NCBI GenBank assembly: GCA_937139495.1
Contig: CAKZQC010000019.1
Span: 1-64,000, forward strand
Origin: an uncultured Saprospiraceae bacterium
GTDB lineage: Bacteria; Bacteroidota; Bacteroidia; Chitinophagales; Saprospiraceae
Direction of reading: 5' to 3'
DNA: 64,000 nucleotides
The first letter of the stretch is position 1. Every line of letters begins with the position of its first letter. A model generated the notes under the pieces. The model made no database searches. It saw only the letters and a list, made by a program, of their open reading frames with translations, and had not been told where the DNA came from. A program made the translations under genes and the position numbers. Positions 45,383-54,570 of this stretch are shown here, piece after piece.

Positions 45383-47131
45383 ATGCAACTAACTACACTA
45401 GATTGGATAATTATTATTGGCTTTTTGGTCATTATAGTAGGAGTGGGCATCTCCTATACTCGAAGTGCTTCCAAGAATTTGGAGAGCTTTTTTTTGGGGG
45501 GGCGGAATATGCCTTGGCTCTTGGCTGGCGTTTCGATGGTGGCTACGACTTTTGCTGCGGACACGCCATTGGCTGTAGCCGAAATTGTGAGTAAAAATGG
45601 TATAGCAGGCAACTGGCTCTGGTGGAATTTTTTGGCAGGTGGTATGCTCACGACTTTCTTTTTTGCTCGCTTGTGGCAACGCTCAGGCGTATTGACGGAA
45701 GTCGAATTTATAGAAGTACGTTATGCAGGCAAACCTGCTCAGTTTTTACGGGGTTTCAAGGCGGTTTATTTAGGTCTGTTGATGAATGCCGTCGTGATTG
45801 CGTGGGTCAATGTGGCATTGCAATCTTTGTTGGTCGTATTCTTTGGGTTATCTGCTTCCGAAGCACTATTTTATACAGGCTGCACGATGGTTTTGGCAGC
45901 CGTGTATTCTTCTTTTTCTGGACTAATAGGCGTAGCCGTAACCGATGCCATACAGTTTTGTGTGGCAATGATTGGTTGTATTGCCTTGGCGTATTTTGTG
46001 ACGCAGTCGGCAGAGGTGGGCGGTATCGCCAATATGAAAGAAACTATCTTAGCACAAGACAAAGATTTGCTCAATTTTTTGCCTTCTTTCGATACCTCTA
46101 GCAATGTTGGGACGACATTAGGGTTGGGAATGGTCGGCTTTTTGGCACATGCAGGCTTTATCTGGTGGTCTTGCTGGTATCCAGGGGCAGAACCAGGAGG
46201 AGGAGGTTATATTGCTCAGCGCATGATGAGTACTCGCTCCGACAAAGATGCTGTTTATGCGACCTTATTTTTCCAAATAGCCCACTATTGTATCCGCCCT
46301 TGGGCGTGGATAATTGTAGGTTTGGCAGCAGTGGTACTTTATCCAGATATAGTAGCAGGCGACGAAAAATTGGGCTATGTATATGCCATGCGCGATTATT
46401 TGCCCGCAGGCTGGCGAGGATTGTTACTAGTCGCCTTTTTGGCGGCTTATATGAGTACTATTTCTACACAACTCAACTGGGGGGCAGGTTATTTGGTCAA
46501 CGATGTTTACAAACGTTTTATCGCTCGCAATGAGTCGGACAAGCACTATGTGTGGGCTTCCAAAATAAGCACTATTTTGCTCATGATTGTCGGACTTTGG
46601 GTCACGACATTTTTGGATTCTATTTCGGATGCGTGGAAATTTGTGATGCAAGCAGGGGCAGGTCTTGGACTTGTACTCATCTTGCGTTGGTATTGGTGGC
46701 GTATCAATGCGTGGAGCGAAATTGCAGCTACGGCTACGCCTTTTGTCGTAACGCCATTTATGTATTGGTATCAAGTAGATGATGCTGTAGCATTGATTGG
46801 TACTACTTTGATTACTACTGTTGTTTGGTTGGTGGTCACTTTTTTGACCAAACCTACGCCCTTTAGTACATTGGCTCCCTTCTGGAAAAAAGTGCACCAA
46901 TTTGAGTTAGATGTCAATCAACCGAACCAGATTTTTAATCGACAGTTTGGTTATTTGGGTGCTTGTTGGGGCTTTGGATTATTGATGACGTATAGCATTT
47001 TGTTTTTTACAGGCAAATTGATTTTGCAAGAATATGCTACCGCAGGTATATTGGGTGCTACGGCTCTTGTTGGCTTTTTGGGCTTGCAGTATTTTATGAA
47101 TAAAGCTGGGCTAATAAAAGACGAAAAATAG
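45383..47131 (+). CDS. Sodium/solute symporter (SSS) family protein
   Basis: A 582-residue inner-membrane carrier with about 13-14 membrane segments. The start TLDWIIIIGFLVIIVGVGISYTRSASKNLESFFLGGRNMPW is typical of SSS proteins, with the FFLGGR and AATTFAADTPLAVAEIVSKNG regions near the sodium site. AAYMSTISTQLNWGAGYLVNDVY matches the conserved TM8-9 segment. It would import an organic solute with sodium; the substrate cannot be told. A T8-G7 run near 45488 is decoded without frame loss. Next to the cupin, but divergent. Confidence 0.9.
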   Translation: MQLTTLDWIIIIGFLVIIVGVGISYTRSASKNLESFFLGGRNMPWLLAGVSMVATTFAADTPLAVAEIVSKNGIAGNWLWWNFLAGGMLTTFFFARLWQRSGVLTEVEFIEVRYAGKPAQFLRGFKAVYLGLLMNAVVIAWVNVALQSLLVVFFGLSASEALFYTGCTMVLAAVYSSFSGLIGVAVTDAIQFCVAMIGCIALAYFVTQSAEVGGIANMKETILAQDKDLLNFLPSFDTSSNVGTTLGLGMVGFLAHAGFIWWSCWYPGAEPGGGGYIAQRMMSTRSDKDAVYATLFFQIAHYCIRPWAWIIVGLAAVVLYPDIVAGDEKLGYVYAMRDYLPAGWRGLLLVAFLAAYMSTISTQLNWGAGYLVNDVYKRFIARNESDKHYVWASKISTILLMIVGLWVTTFLDSISDAWKFVMQAGAGLGLVLILRWYWWRINAWSEIAATATPFVVTPFMYWYQVDDAVALIGTTLITTVVWLVVTFLTKPTPFSTLAPFWKKVHQFELDVNQPNQIFNRQFGYLGACWGFGLLMTYSILFFTGKLILQEYATAGILGATALVGFLGLQYFMNKAGLIKDEK

Positions 47132-47200
47132 GAAACAGAATGGACGATATTTTAGATGACAAAGATAGTACGGACTAAATTTAGGACGACACAAAAAGAC

Positions 47201-47245
47201 AAAAAAAATCGGCAGCGAAAATTAATTCGTTGCCGATTTTTTGAT
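47201..47245. terminator. Terminator after the symporter gene
   Basis: Stem AAAATCGGCAGCGA / TCGTTGCCGATTTT (one wobble) with an 8-base loop and A and T tracts on both sides, between convergent genes. Its left arm and loop recur at 50359-50398. Confidence 0.8.
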
Positions 47246-47275
47246 TGAAAATCAACTTGAGAATTAAGCATAAGC

Positions 47276-50122
47276 TTAATCCGCTTGCTTCATGATTTTT
47301 TCGGTTGCCATAATTTTGCCATCAAGCTGAAGTACTTGTACGACATAAGCACCTGCAGGATAGCTTGCCAAATCTAGTGCAATACTATTGATACCTTTAG
47401 TCGTTGCATAAACATTCGTTTGTAATACTTGACCCAAAGCATTGGTTACTTGGATAGTAATATCTTGTGTAGCAATACTATTGAATTGGTAGGTTACTTT
47501 GTCGGTAGTCGGATTCGGATAGAAGACATAATCTCCACCCTTGGCAGCTACTTCGATCGCAATCGTGCTAGAATATTCGATACTACCATCAAAATCAACC
47601 TGTACCAAACGGTAATAATTGACACCCAATAATGGTGCAGCATCTACGTAGTCATAATATTGACTGTTAGTTGTAGTTCCAGCACCTTGTATAGTCGCAA
47701 TCGTTTCAAATGCAGTACTCGCATTGCTCGTGCGTTGTAGCAAGAAGTGCGAATTATTGGTTTCGGAAGAAGTCGCCCAATGCAAGAAGTTTTTATTTTT
47801 TTGATGTTCGCCATCAAAATTAACTAACTCAACAGGCAAGCTGCTACGAGGTACAACGGTTACTTCACCTGTACCGCCAGAGAAGCTAGTAACGCCAGAC
47901 ATCGTAGCGTAATTAATACTACCTACATTGCCACTCGTGGCAGTCAACTCTACACCACCTACACCATAGCTAGGAGCAGTATAAGCCGTTCCTACATTTT
48001 TGAACCAAACAAAACCATTTGGATTCGGACTTTTGTAAGTATAACCACAAGCAGGATAAGCTGCAATATGAGCTGCGGCAGCAGCTTCAATGGCTATTTT
48101 TTCAGCAATCGGGAAGTAGTAACGTACCTCATACGGAGGGTTGAGCGTTCCTACAAAGTCCAGATTCCAACTACGTGGCATCTCAAAACGCTGTTCCCCT
48201 GGGGTCAAGTTGCTAAATGCACATGAAGTCGGGAGGAAAGGACCTTGATTTTGTTGATAAGAAGTACCATTGTTGCTAATGGTCGCAGTTGGAGTGCCTA
48301 CGGCACCACTCATATCTCCTCTCACCGAAAGAACAATATCATCATTGGCATCAAAGAAATGATTCCAACCCGCATTGTCCGTACAGAAGCCAACAGAAGC
48401 GGTATTGCCAATAGGAGCATAAATATAATCTTTGATAGTAATAGTGGTAGTTCTGTCACCAGTAGTATTGCAAGTACCTTCTCTACGAGCATAATAAGTC
48501 GTGGTCGTACTTGGAGAAACAGCAATACTATTGCCTGTACCAACTAAGGTACCGGTACCATTGGCACCTGTGTACCATCTAGTGATGGCTCCTGTACCTG
48601 CGGTACCACCAGAAGCGGTTAGTGTATGGGTGATGTTCGGACATTGTTTACCACTAATACCTACAATATTAGGTGTAGTAGAAAGTGTATTAACATTGAC
48701 CGTAGCGGTAGTGCCTAAGCCAGTGGTACGAACACAGCCTTTGTTATCCTCTATACGACTCAATGTGTAGGTAGTATTGATAATAGGGCTGACGGATAAA
48801 TTGGTATTAGTCGGAATATTGTTTCTAACAGTGCCATTGTAAGTAATATCCCAAGGGCTACTTCCTGCCGTTCCATTGAATACAATATTGGTACTAGAGC
48901 CAGCACAAACACTAGGAGTACCCACCAAGTTGCCATTTGGTAATGGATTGACCAAGTAGGTAGCACTTTGCGTGTATTTAATAAATCCACAACCATCTAT
49001 AACGCGTCTACGGTAATGTCTAGTTTGTGTTAAGTTGGCAGGCGGATCGTAGCTTATGCCAGTAGCACCACTGATATTAGACCAAGTGCTCAAATTAGGG
49101 CTTTGTTGCCATTGATAGGTAAGTGTAGCAGAATAAGCAGAAGCTGCTGCGGTGCTAGCAATATTGGCAGGATTACCACCCGTACAAATTTCACGTGTCG
49201 TATTGTTGATACTACCTGGAATAAGGTCTGTTGAAGTAGCACTAGCAAAAGAAATTTGATCAACAAAACCTCTATCTTCACCACTACTCCCGGAACCGTC
49301 TTTGACATAACGCCACTCTACTATATTACTACGGTTGCGGTCTAAGGTGATGGTCTTAGTTGCCCAGTTTCTTATTCCTGAAATTCTATCTTTGCGTACG
49401 CCATTGACATATACTTCCAGCCAATCAGAATTGGTTTGAGAGGACGTTTTCCATAGAAAAGTAACACTCCTTTTGCAATCAACTGTTGTACGAAACGAAG
49501 AGGTTTGATTATTAGTAATCGTTCCAGACGTAGCACAGTCGGCGCCTACGTTCGCCCAGCTTCCTCTAGAACCCCAAAAACCTCGATTACCACCTGTACT
49601 CAAGGTACTTGCAGTGTATTCGGTTGCAGCAGAAAGTGTAGTAGTGCTGTAACGATACTGATAAAAGGTACGCATATTGCCTTCTCCACTGCCACAGGTT
49701 GGACTTGTAATACTTGTGTATTGATATTCGAGTGGATTCGTGAAGTTGTAATAACAAGTACGTTGCGTACGGCAATCATCATTGTTTAAGAAGGTACCTG
49801 TACGATAATCGCACCGACCACCATTGTCGTCTTCCCAACTATCTATCCTCGCGCGTAGTTGAGTGGCTGTACTATTGGTTCTGTTTCGTGTAGCATAACT
49901 GCCATATTGTGTGACGGCACCATTGTTATTTCTTTGGATGCATCCAGAAGATGTTTCTGCTGTCACGATATTATCTGACAGATAGCCGTACCAAGTATAT
50001 TCTTCTGTTCCGCTCTCGTTACAATTCCCATAGAATTGTGTTATTCGGGAATTGTAATCCACGTTTTGAGTGAAAGCTGTGATACTCCAGCTCATTAATA
50101 ATAGTGTAAATAATAGTCTCAT
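47276..50122 (-). CDS. Large T9SS-exported surface protein with Ig-like repeats
   Basis: A 948-residue secreted protein with signal peptide 1-19. The first ~280 residues form a Ser/Thr/Tyr/Cys-rich domain (CNESGTEEYTWYGYLSDN ... DWLEVYVNGVRKDRISGI). Ig-like or PKD-type repeats follow (YQWQQSPNLSTWSNISGATG; ITRWYTGANGTGTLVGTGN). After about residue 770 come PVELVNFDGEHQKNKNFLHW and then NNSHFLLQRT, the module that often precedes T9SS tails. The end VFYPNPTTDKVTYQF ... YVVQVLQLDGKIMATEKI is a type A sorting domain. It is probably an adhesin or matrix protein; the target is unknown. Confidence 0.82.
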   Translation of the reverse strand: MRLLFTLLLMSWSITAFTQNVDYNSRITQFYGNCNESGTEEYTWYGYLSDNIVTAETSSGCIQRNNNGAVTQYGSYATRNRTNSTATQLRARIDSWEDDNGGRCDYRTGTFLNNDDCRTQRTCYYNFTNPLEYQYTSITSPTCGSGEGNMRTFYQYRYSTTTLSAATEYTASTLSTGGNRGFWGSRGSWANVGADCATSGTITNNQTSSFRTTVDCKRSVTFLWKTSSQTNSDWLEVYVNGVRKDRISGIRNWATKTITLDRNRSNIVEWRYVKDGSGSSGEDRGFVDQISFASATSTDLIPGSINNTTREICTGGNPANIASTAAASAYSATLTYQWQQSPNLSTWSNISGATGISYDPPANLTQTRHYRRRVIDGCGFIKYTQSATYLVNPLPNGNLVGTPSVCAGSSTNIVFNGTAGSSPWDITYNGTVRNNIPTNTNLSVSPIINTTYTLSRIEDNKGCVRTTGLGTTATVNVNTLSTTPNIVGISGKQCPNITHTLTASGGTAGTGAITRWYTGANGTGTLVGTGNSIAVSPSTTTTYYARREGTCNTTGDRTTTITIKDYIYAPIGNTASVGFCTDNAGWNHFFDANDDIVLSVRGDMSGAVGTPTATISNNGTSYQQNQGPFLPTSCAFSNLTPGEQRFEMPRSWNLDFVGTLNPPYEVRYYFPIAEKIAIEAAAAAHIAAYPACGYTYKSPNPNGFVWFKNVGTAYTAPSYGVGGVELTATSGNVGSINYATMSGVTSFSGGTGEVTVVPRSSLPVELVNFDGEHQKNKNFLHWATSSETNNSHFLLQRTSNASTAFETIATIQGAGTTTNSQYYDYVDAAPLLGVNYYRLVQVDFDGSIEYSSTIAIEVAAKGGDYVFYPNPTTDKVTYQFNSIATQDITIQVTNALGQVLQTNVYATTKGINSIALDLASYPAGAYVVQVLQLDGKIMATEKIMKQAD

Positions 50123-50191
50123 ATTGTATAATAGTTTTAATTAAATTAGATGTAAATAATACGAAGTAGATGAAAACGTATTTGTTACATT

Positions 50192-50224
50192 TGTAAATAT
50201 ACTAAATTATATCAGATAGTTTAG
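50192..50224. repeat. Direct repeat, copy 1
   Basis: Sequence around AAATATACTAAATTATATCA and the following ATAGTTTA, about 70 bases upstream of the minus-strand T9SS gene. It recurs 329 bases away. Confidence 0.6.
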
Positions 50225-50249
50225 TGTGATTTTATACGATAATAATAAA

Positions 50250-50277
50250 GACTATTTCATTGATAAATGAAATAGTC
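50250..50277. terminator. Intergenic hairpin
   Basis: Perfect 12-base stem GACTATTTCATT / AATGAAATAGTC with a 4-base loop. It lies between the EgtD-like gene and the T9SS gene and may terminate the former; the T tract is weak on both sides. Confidence 0.45.
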
Positions 50278-50358
50278 AGGTTTTAAACTAGTGTAAATTA
50301 AGTGATTAAAGCACTTTTTTTAAAAAAAAATCTGTTACCAGCTAGGTTTTTAGTTAGA

Positions 50359-50398
50359 AAAAAGACAAAAAAATCGGCAGCAAAAATTAATTCGTTGC
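50359..50398. repeat. Partial copy of the 47201 terminator
   Basis: This stretch repeats the left arm, loop and start of the right arm of the symporter terminator (ATCGGCAGC, AATTAATTCGTTGC) but lacks the closing CGATTTTT arm. The copy stops where the MITE-like fragment begins. Confidence 0.6.
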
Positions 50399-50482
50399 AT
50401 TCATCTAACAGAAAAATCCTATCAGGAATCCCAACAAACGTCGGGACATAAATTATCAAAAACTATAATTTCAGATATGCTC
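50399..50482 (-). repeat. MITE-like element, truncated copy C
   Basis: On the minus strand it starts GAGCATATCTGAAATTATAG and follows the left part of the element at 35276 for about 84 bases, including the TCCCGAC / GTTGGGA hairpin, then stops after GTTAGATGAAT. TTA borders the outer end. The hairpin array and the second end are missing. Confidence 0.7.
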
Positions 50483-50520
50483 TTAGTGAATATAGTACGA
50501 AAAAACATATTTTTCGCCTA

Positions 50521-50553
50521 TACAAATATACTAAATGCTATCAAATAGTTTAC
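50521..50553. repeat. Direct repeat, copy 2
   Basis: AAATATACTAAATGCTATCA and the following ATAGTTTA, the partner of 50192-50224. On the minus strand it contains TATATTTG, a good -7 box, so the duplicated unit may be a promoter fragment. Confidence 0.6.
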
Positions 50554-50571
50554 TATTAATGCACACCAAAG

Positions 50572-51519
50572 TTACACTTCTAGCAAAGTATTAACGAAAT
50601 AATTTTTCTCATCTACAAAGTGTTGTTTGAGTGCAAAACCTGTATCCTGAGCGAGTTGCTCAATTTGGGATAGCGTATATTTTTTGGCAACTTCGGTATG
50701 AATAGATTCCCACTGCTCAAATTGTACTTCCATATCCAGCTGCTCAATACGTACGGTCTGTTGTTTTTGACTGACCAAATGACTCATTACTTCCCCTGTT
50801 TGCGGATTGTAATAAGGATAATAGCGAAAATAATTAGGCTTGAAATTGCCACCCAACTCTTGATTGATGCGGTGCAATAAATTGAGATTGAAAGCGGCAG
50901 TGGTTCCTTTGGTATCCAGATAAGCCTGATAAATAATTTCTGGACGCTTTTTGAGGTCAAAACCGACCAGTATCAAATCGCCCTTGTGGAGCGAAGCTCG
51001 CAATTGCTGTAAGAAAGGCTGTATCTGTTCTGCTGGCAGATTGCCAATATTAGAACCCAAAAACAACACTACTTTTCTATCTTTGGATCCATTGGTTTGG
51101 AGTTGTTCTAGTGCGTCCCAATAATCCATATTGAGTGCCTGATAACGCAAGGTAGGAAACGCTGCATCTAGACTCTCTGACAAGGCAGAAAGGGTAGAAG
51201 GGGCAATATCAATAGGCGTGTACTCAAAGGCAGCTCCTTTCTTTAGGAAATGATCTAATAGAATTTTGGTTTTGGAGCCATCACCTGCCCCTAAATCAAT
51301 CAGATTGAACGGCTGTTGTGCCGCTCCAAAGTATTGCAACAATACTTCTTTTTGTTTGGTGAGCGTGTCTATTTCGCAATCATTGAGGTAATATTCAGGC
51401 AATTGCATGATTTGGTGATAGAGCCAATTGCCTCTTTCGTTGTAGAAATAGGTAGATGGAAGTGATTTTTTGGCTTGTTGCAATCCTGTTTTGACCGCTT
51501 CTGCGAAGGTAGTTGACAT
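50572..51519 (-). CDS. egtD: EgtD-like SAM-dependent methyltransferase
   Basis: A 315-residue enzyme of the EgtD family, which in ergothioneine-type pathways adds three methyl groups to histidine. The start TYFYNERGNWLYHQIMQLPEYYLNDCE, the SAM loop LIDLGAGDGSKTK (73-85), LFLGSNIGNL (152-161) and the C-terminal SIHTEVAKKY (272-281) fit the family. In mycobacterial EgtD the last motif is TEIS, where the Glu and Ser touch the imidazole; here Glu276 is kept and the Ser position is Ala278. No EgtB-like gene is in the window. The substrate is therefore probable rather than certain. Confidence 0.85.
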   Translation of the reverse strand: MSTTFAEAVKTGLQQAKKSLPSTYFYNERGNWLYHQIMQLPEYYLNDCEIDTLTKQKEVLLQYFGAAQQPFNLIDLGAGDGSKTKILLDHFLKKGAAFEYTPIDIAPSTLSALSESLDAAFPTLRYQALNMDYWDALEQLQTNGSKDRKVVLFLGSNIGNLPAEQIQPFLQQLRASLHKGDLILVGFDLKKRPEIIYQAYLDTKGTTAAFNLNLLHRINQELGGNFKPNYFRYYPYYNPQTGEVMSHLVSQKQQTVRIEQLDMEVQFEQWESIHTEVAKKYTLSQIEQLAQDTGFALKQHFVDEKNYFVNTLLEV

Positions 51520-51567
51520 ACTTTTTATATTTCGGTTGGTATAATCTCAATCGTTTGTTCTGAAGTG

Positions 51568-51575
51568 CAAAAGTA
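51568..51575 (-). promoter_or_regulatory. Probable -7 box of the EgtD-like gene
   Basis: On the minus strand it reads TACTTTTG, an exact TAnnTTTG match, 48 bases upstream of the start codon. The position of any -33 TTTG is unclear. Confidence 0.4.
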
Positions 51576-51816
51576 GAATAAAACCTATCAAATGGCGAAC
51601 AAAAGCAGGATAAAAATGAAGCATAAATAAAGGCTAGTTTTTTGACCTTCAATTAGTAGAATTTGGTGAAAATTAGTTTGGTTTGCTATTTTTTAGTAAA
51701 TTTGGAAGTATAACTAGTCTCATTTTCTTCAAAACTTTTCTTTGGTTGCAATCCACTGCAAGAAAATTGGTAGGCACGAAAATAATTCAATCCTAATACC
51801 GCAACGCTCTTTACTT

Positions 51817-53091
51817 ATGACACATTATTTTGTTGCCTTACTCGTTTTGCTGACTTTGTCAGGCTGCCGACTTTCGTCGAAATACCTGTTGAGCAATCAA
51901 GAATTGAGTCAAACAGTAGTCTATACCAACTTGGCACAAGCAGTAGAAGAAGCGGATTTTTGCTATATTCTGGACTTGCGTTCGCAGCGACTCACAGCAC
52001 TACCCGACTTGCACAAACTAACTAAGCTACAACGTTTGTATCTGGACGGCAACGAGCTAACGAATCTGCCCGACAACATTCATCATTGCCAATATTTGCA
52101 AGAAATTGTAGTCAACAAAAACCAGCTCACCAGCTTACCTTCTAATTTGACGAAGCTCCATAACCTCAAAGTGTTGGAGTGCCGCTACAATAATCTGGAA
52201 GCCTTGCCCAAGGGGATCAGCAACTGCACGCAACTACAACGAATCGACCTTAGAGACAATAAATTGCAGCAATTGCAAAAAGAAGTAACCACGCTCAAGC
52301 AATTGCAACAGCTTTGGGTGGCATACAATGACATCAAAAAACTACCTACTCGACTAGAGGGCTGGCTATCGCTCCAACAATTGGACATTAGTGGCAACCC
52401 AATTCAGCAACTCCCTGCTAGTATCAGTAGATTGCGACAGCTAGAGGTGCTTCATTTGGGCTATACGGCACTGAATCTCAACCAGGGTTTGCCTTATTTG
52501 GAAACCTTGCCACGTTTGCGCAAATTGGATTTGAGTGGCATGACACTAGATGGACTTACATACGAACTGGTCAACCTAAAAGCACTCCAACAGCTGGATT
52601 TGACCGCTACAACGATGCAGGCTCTGCCCAAGGTAGTGACCAATCACGATCGCTTGGAAGAATTAATATTGAACGAAACGACTCTGTTGGAGCTACCAGC
52701 AACTATTGTCAGCCTGCAAGGACTCAAACGCTTGTATTGCAATAAAGGGCAATTGATAAGCTTGCCGCTAGAAATTGGACAGTTGAAGGCACTCGAAATA
52801 CTCAAAATAGAACAAAATACATTGACTGAATTGCCTGAATCTATTGGCGAACTGACACACCTGAGAGGGTTGCACTTGCAAAACAATCAATTGACCAGCT
52901 TGCCCAATTCGATTGGGCTATTGCAAAATATGGTGGTGCTAGAATTGCCTAGTAATCAATTGACGCACTTGCCCAACTCTATTGCTAAACTCCAAAAACT
53001 CAACGGCTTGTATCTGTTCGATAACCCCATAGAGGCTGCTCAGTTGGAAGAAATAAAGGCATGGTTGCCGCTGACTGACGTTCAGTTTTGA
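51817..53091 (+). CDS. Leucine-rich-repeat lipoprotein
   Basis: A ~424-residue lipoprotein. The ATG at 51817 gives signal MTHYFVALLVLLTL and lipobox SGC; an upstream in-frame ATG at 51742 would place 25 polar residues before it. From about residue 50 onward it is a solenoid of 22-24-residue leucine-rich repeats of the LPxxIxxLxxLxxLxLxxN type (for example LTELPESIGELTHLRGLHLQ). About 15 repeats are visible, and the central ones are less regular. It is probably a surface- or periplasm-exposed protein-binding scaffold. It has no T9SS tail. Confidence 0.88.
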   Translation: MTHYFVALLVLLTLSGCRLSSKYLLSNQELSQTVVYTNLAQAVEEADFCYILDLRSQRLTALPDLHKLTKLQRLYLDGNELTNLPDNIHHCQYLQEIVVNKNQLTSLPSNLTKLHNLKVLECRYNNLEALPKGISNCTQLQRIDLRDNKLQQLQKEVTTLKQLQQLWVAYNDIKKLPTRLEGWLSLQQLDISGNPIQQLPASISRLRQLEVLHLGYTALNLNQGLPYLETLPRLRKLDLSGMTLDGLTYELVNLKALQQLDLTATTMQALPKVVTNHDRLEELILNETTLLELPATIVSLQGLKRLYCNKGQLISLPLEIGQLKALEILKIEQNTLTELPESIGELTHLRGLHLQNNQLTSLPNSIGLLQNMVVLELPSNQLTHLPNSIAKLQKLNGLYLFDNPIEAAQLEEIKAWLPLTDVQF

Positions 53092-53146
53092 CGATAGTCA
53101 AACTATAAGAGCAAGTCATTTTTTTATAAAAAAACATCTACTAGTA

Positions 53147-54514
53147 ATGGTTAAAAAGGCACATCTTTTATGGCTCGTCGTATTGACAGCAGCACTCTCT
53201 TTTTACTTGATATACGATTGGGGAACAGCTGCGGAACTATCGGAAGAGACCAAAAATATTTATACTTATTTGACACCCATTACGATTGGATTGTTGATAT
53301 TGGAGTTGATTTATTGTGCCATAGCACGCAAGACTTTTTTTACTTTTCAGGAATCTGTCGCTAATTTTGGGACAGCATTGGGCAACCAAACGACGAATTT
53401 GTTTGTAGCCGTAGGCGTTTATTTTACGTACGGCTATTTGTGGGAAAACTTCCATTGGTTGGAGTTGCCGCTGGATTGGGAGCATTGGTACAATTTCTTT
53501 TTTCTGCTAATCGGTATAGATTTTATCTTCTACTGGGTACATCGCTGGGGGCACGAAGTCAATATATTGTGGGCGGCACATTCGCCCCATCATTCTGCCG
53601 AAGAAATGAATTTGCTAGTAGGTTTACGTGCGAGTGTCACGCAGCGTTTAGCTTCCTTTTTGTTCTTTTGGCCCTTGACACTTTTGGGTTTCAATCCTAT
53701 TGACATTTATTTGATGACAGGCGTTCATTTGTTCTTGGGCTATTGGCACCATACGGAAGCGATACCTAAGTTTTGGCGATGGGTCGAATATATATTCAAT
53801 ACGCCTTCGCATCATCGAGTCCATCACGGAGTCAATTTGCAATATTTGGACAAAAACTATGCAGAACTATTGATTCTTTGGGATCGACTATTTGGTACCT
53901 TTGAGGAGGAAGATGCAAAAGTAGTTTATGGTATGTACGGTGGACCTCAATCGTGGAATCCCATCAAAATTAACTTTCATTATTATATACAATTGTGGAA
54001 AAAAGCGACGGCTGCACCTTACTGGACAGATAAAATAAAAATTTGGTTCATGCCCTTGATTTGGCAACCCAGAGGACTGCCCGAATATACACCCAACCCA
54101 GAAATTACGCTCGAAAATCAAGTGCGTTTTCAGACCGTTATGTTCCCCAAAGCGAAGGTTTATATTACGCTGCACATGATATTTTGTTTGGCACTAATGC
54201 TCTTTGTGATAACGCCTAGCTTAGGCTGGACAACAACAGAACGCTGGATGGGGGCGGTTATGATTTGGCATACGATTATTAATTTGAGCGGTATTTTGGA
54301 GTCCAAAGATTGGCTTTATGTTTCGGAAGTGATGCGACTTGTCTTTTTGGCGACTATCATTTTATTATTCAATGATTGGCATCTCAGTCCTACTTATTAT
54401 GCCATTATTGGTAGCATTGCAATGGTTTCTATTTATTGGGCAACCAAGTACTTTAGAGTTTCTACCAAAATTGAAACAGCACAAAACTATCTACAAGCAG
54501 AAGCGTTAAGTTAA
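53147..54514 (+). CDS. Fatty acid hydroxylase superfamily protein, AGMO-like
   Basis: A 455-residue membrane di-iron enzyme with about nine membrane segments. The eight-His signature is complete: HRWGH (HxxxH), HSPHHSAEEMN (HxxHH) and HHRVHHG (HHxxHH). The HEVNILWAAHSPHHS context and the length resemble alkylglycerol monooxygenase (TMEM195) and its bacterial relatives more than short sterol desaturases. It would hydroxylate an ether lipid, fatty acid or sphingolipid chain. Its gene lies 56 bases upstream of uvrC on the same strand, but no functional link is evident. Confidence 0.85.
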   Translation: MVKKAHLLWLVVLTAALSFYLIYDWGTAAELSEETKNIYTYLTPITIGLLILELIYCAIARKTFFTFQESVANFGTALGNQTTNLFVAVGVYFTYGYLWENFHWLELPLDWEHWYNFFFLLIGIDFIFYWVHRWGHEVNILWAAHSPHHSAEEMNLLVGLRASVTQRLASFLFFWPLTLLGFNPIDIYLMTGVHLFLGYWHHTEAIPKFWRWVEYIFNTPSHHRVHHGVNLQYLDKNYAELLILWDRLFGTFEEEDAKVVYGMYGGPQSWNPIKINFHYYIQLWKKATAAPYWTDKIKIWFMPLIWQPRGLPEYTPNPEITLENQVRFQTVMFPKAKVYITLHMIFCLALMLFVITPSLGWTTTERWMGAVMIWHTIINLSGILESKDWLYVSEVMRLVFLATIILLFNDWHLSPTYYAIIGSIAMVSIYWATKYFRVSTKIETAQNYLQAEALS

Positions 54515-54570
54515 GAGTCCAACACTACTGAATATTCTATTTATAACAACTTCATAACCACACTAACTAC

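Noticed and set aside
45488-45505. Frameshift at a T8-G7 run in the symporter gene
   Set aside because: The frame is continuous and the FFLGGR motif is intact across the run.
47140-47178. 12-codon frame after the symporter gene
   Set aside because: Too short and acidic to support a product; probably chance.
51950-53080. Tandem DNA repeat or CRISPR-like periodicity
   Set aside because: The ~69-base periodicity comes from leucine-rich-repeat codons, with diverged DNA and no identical spacer-repeat pattern. No CRISPR array was seen anywhere.
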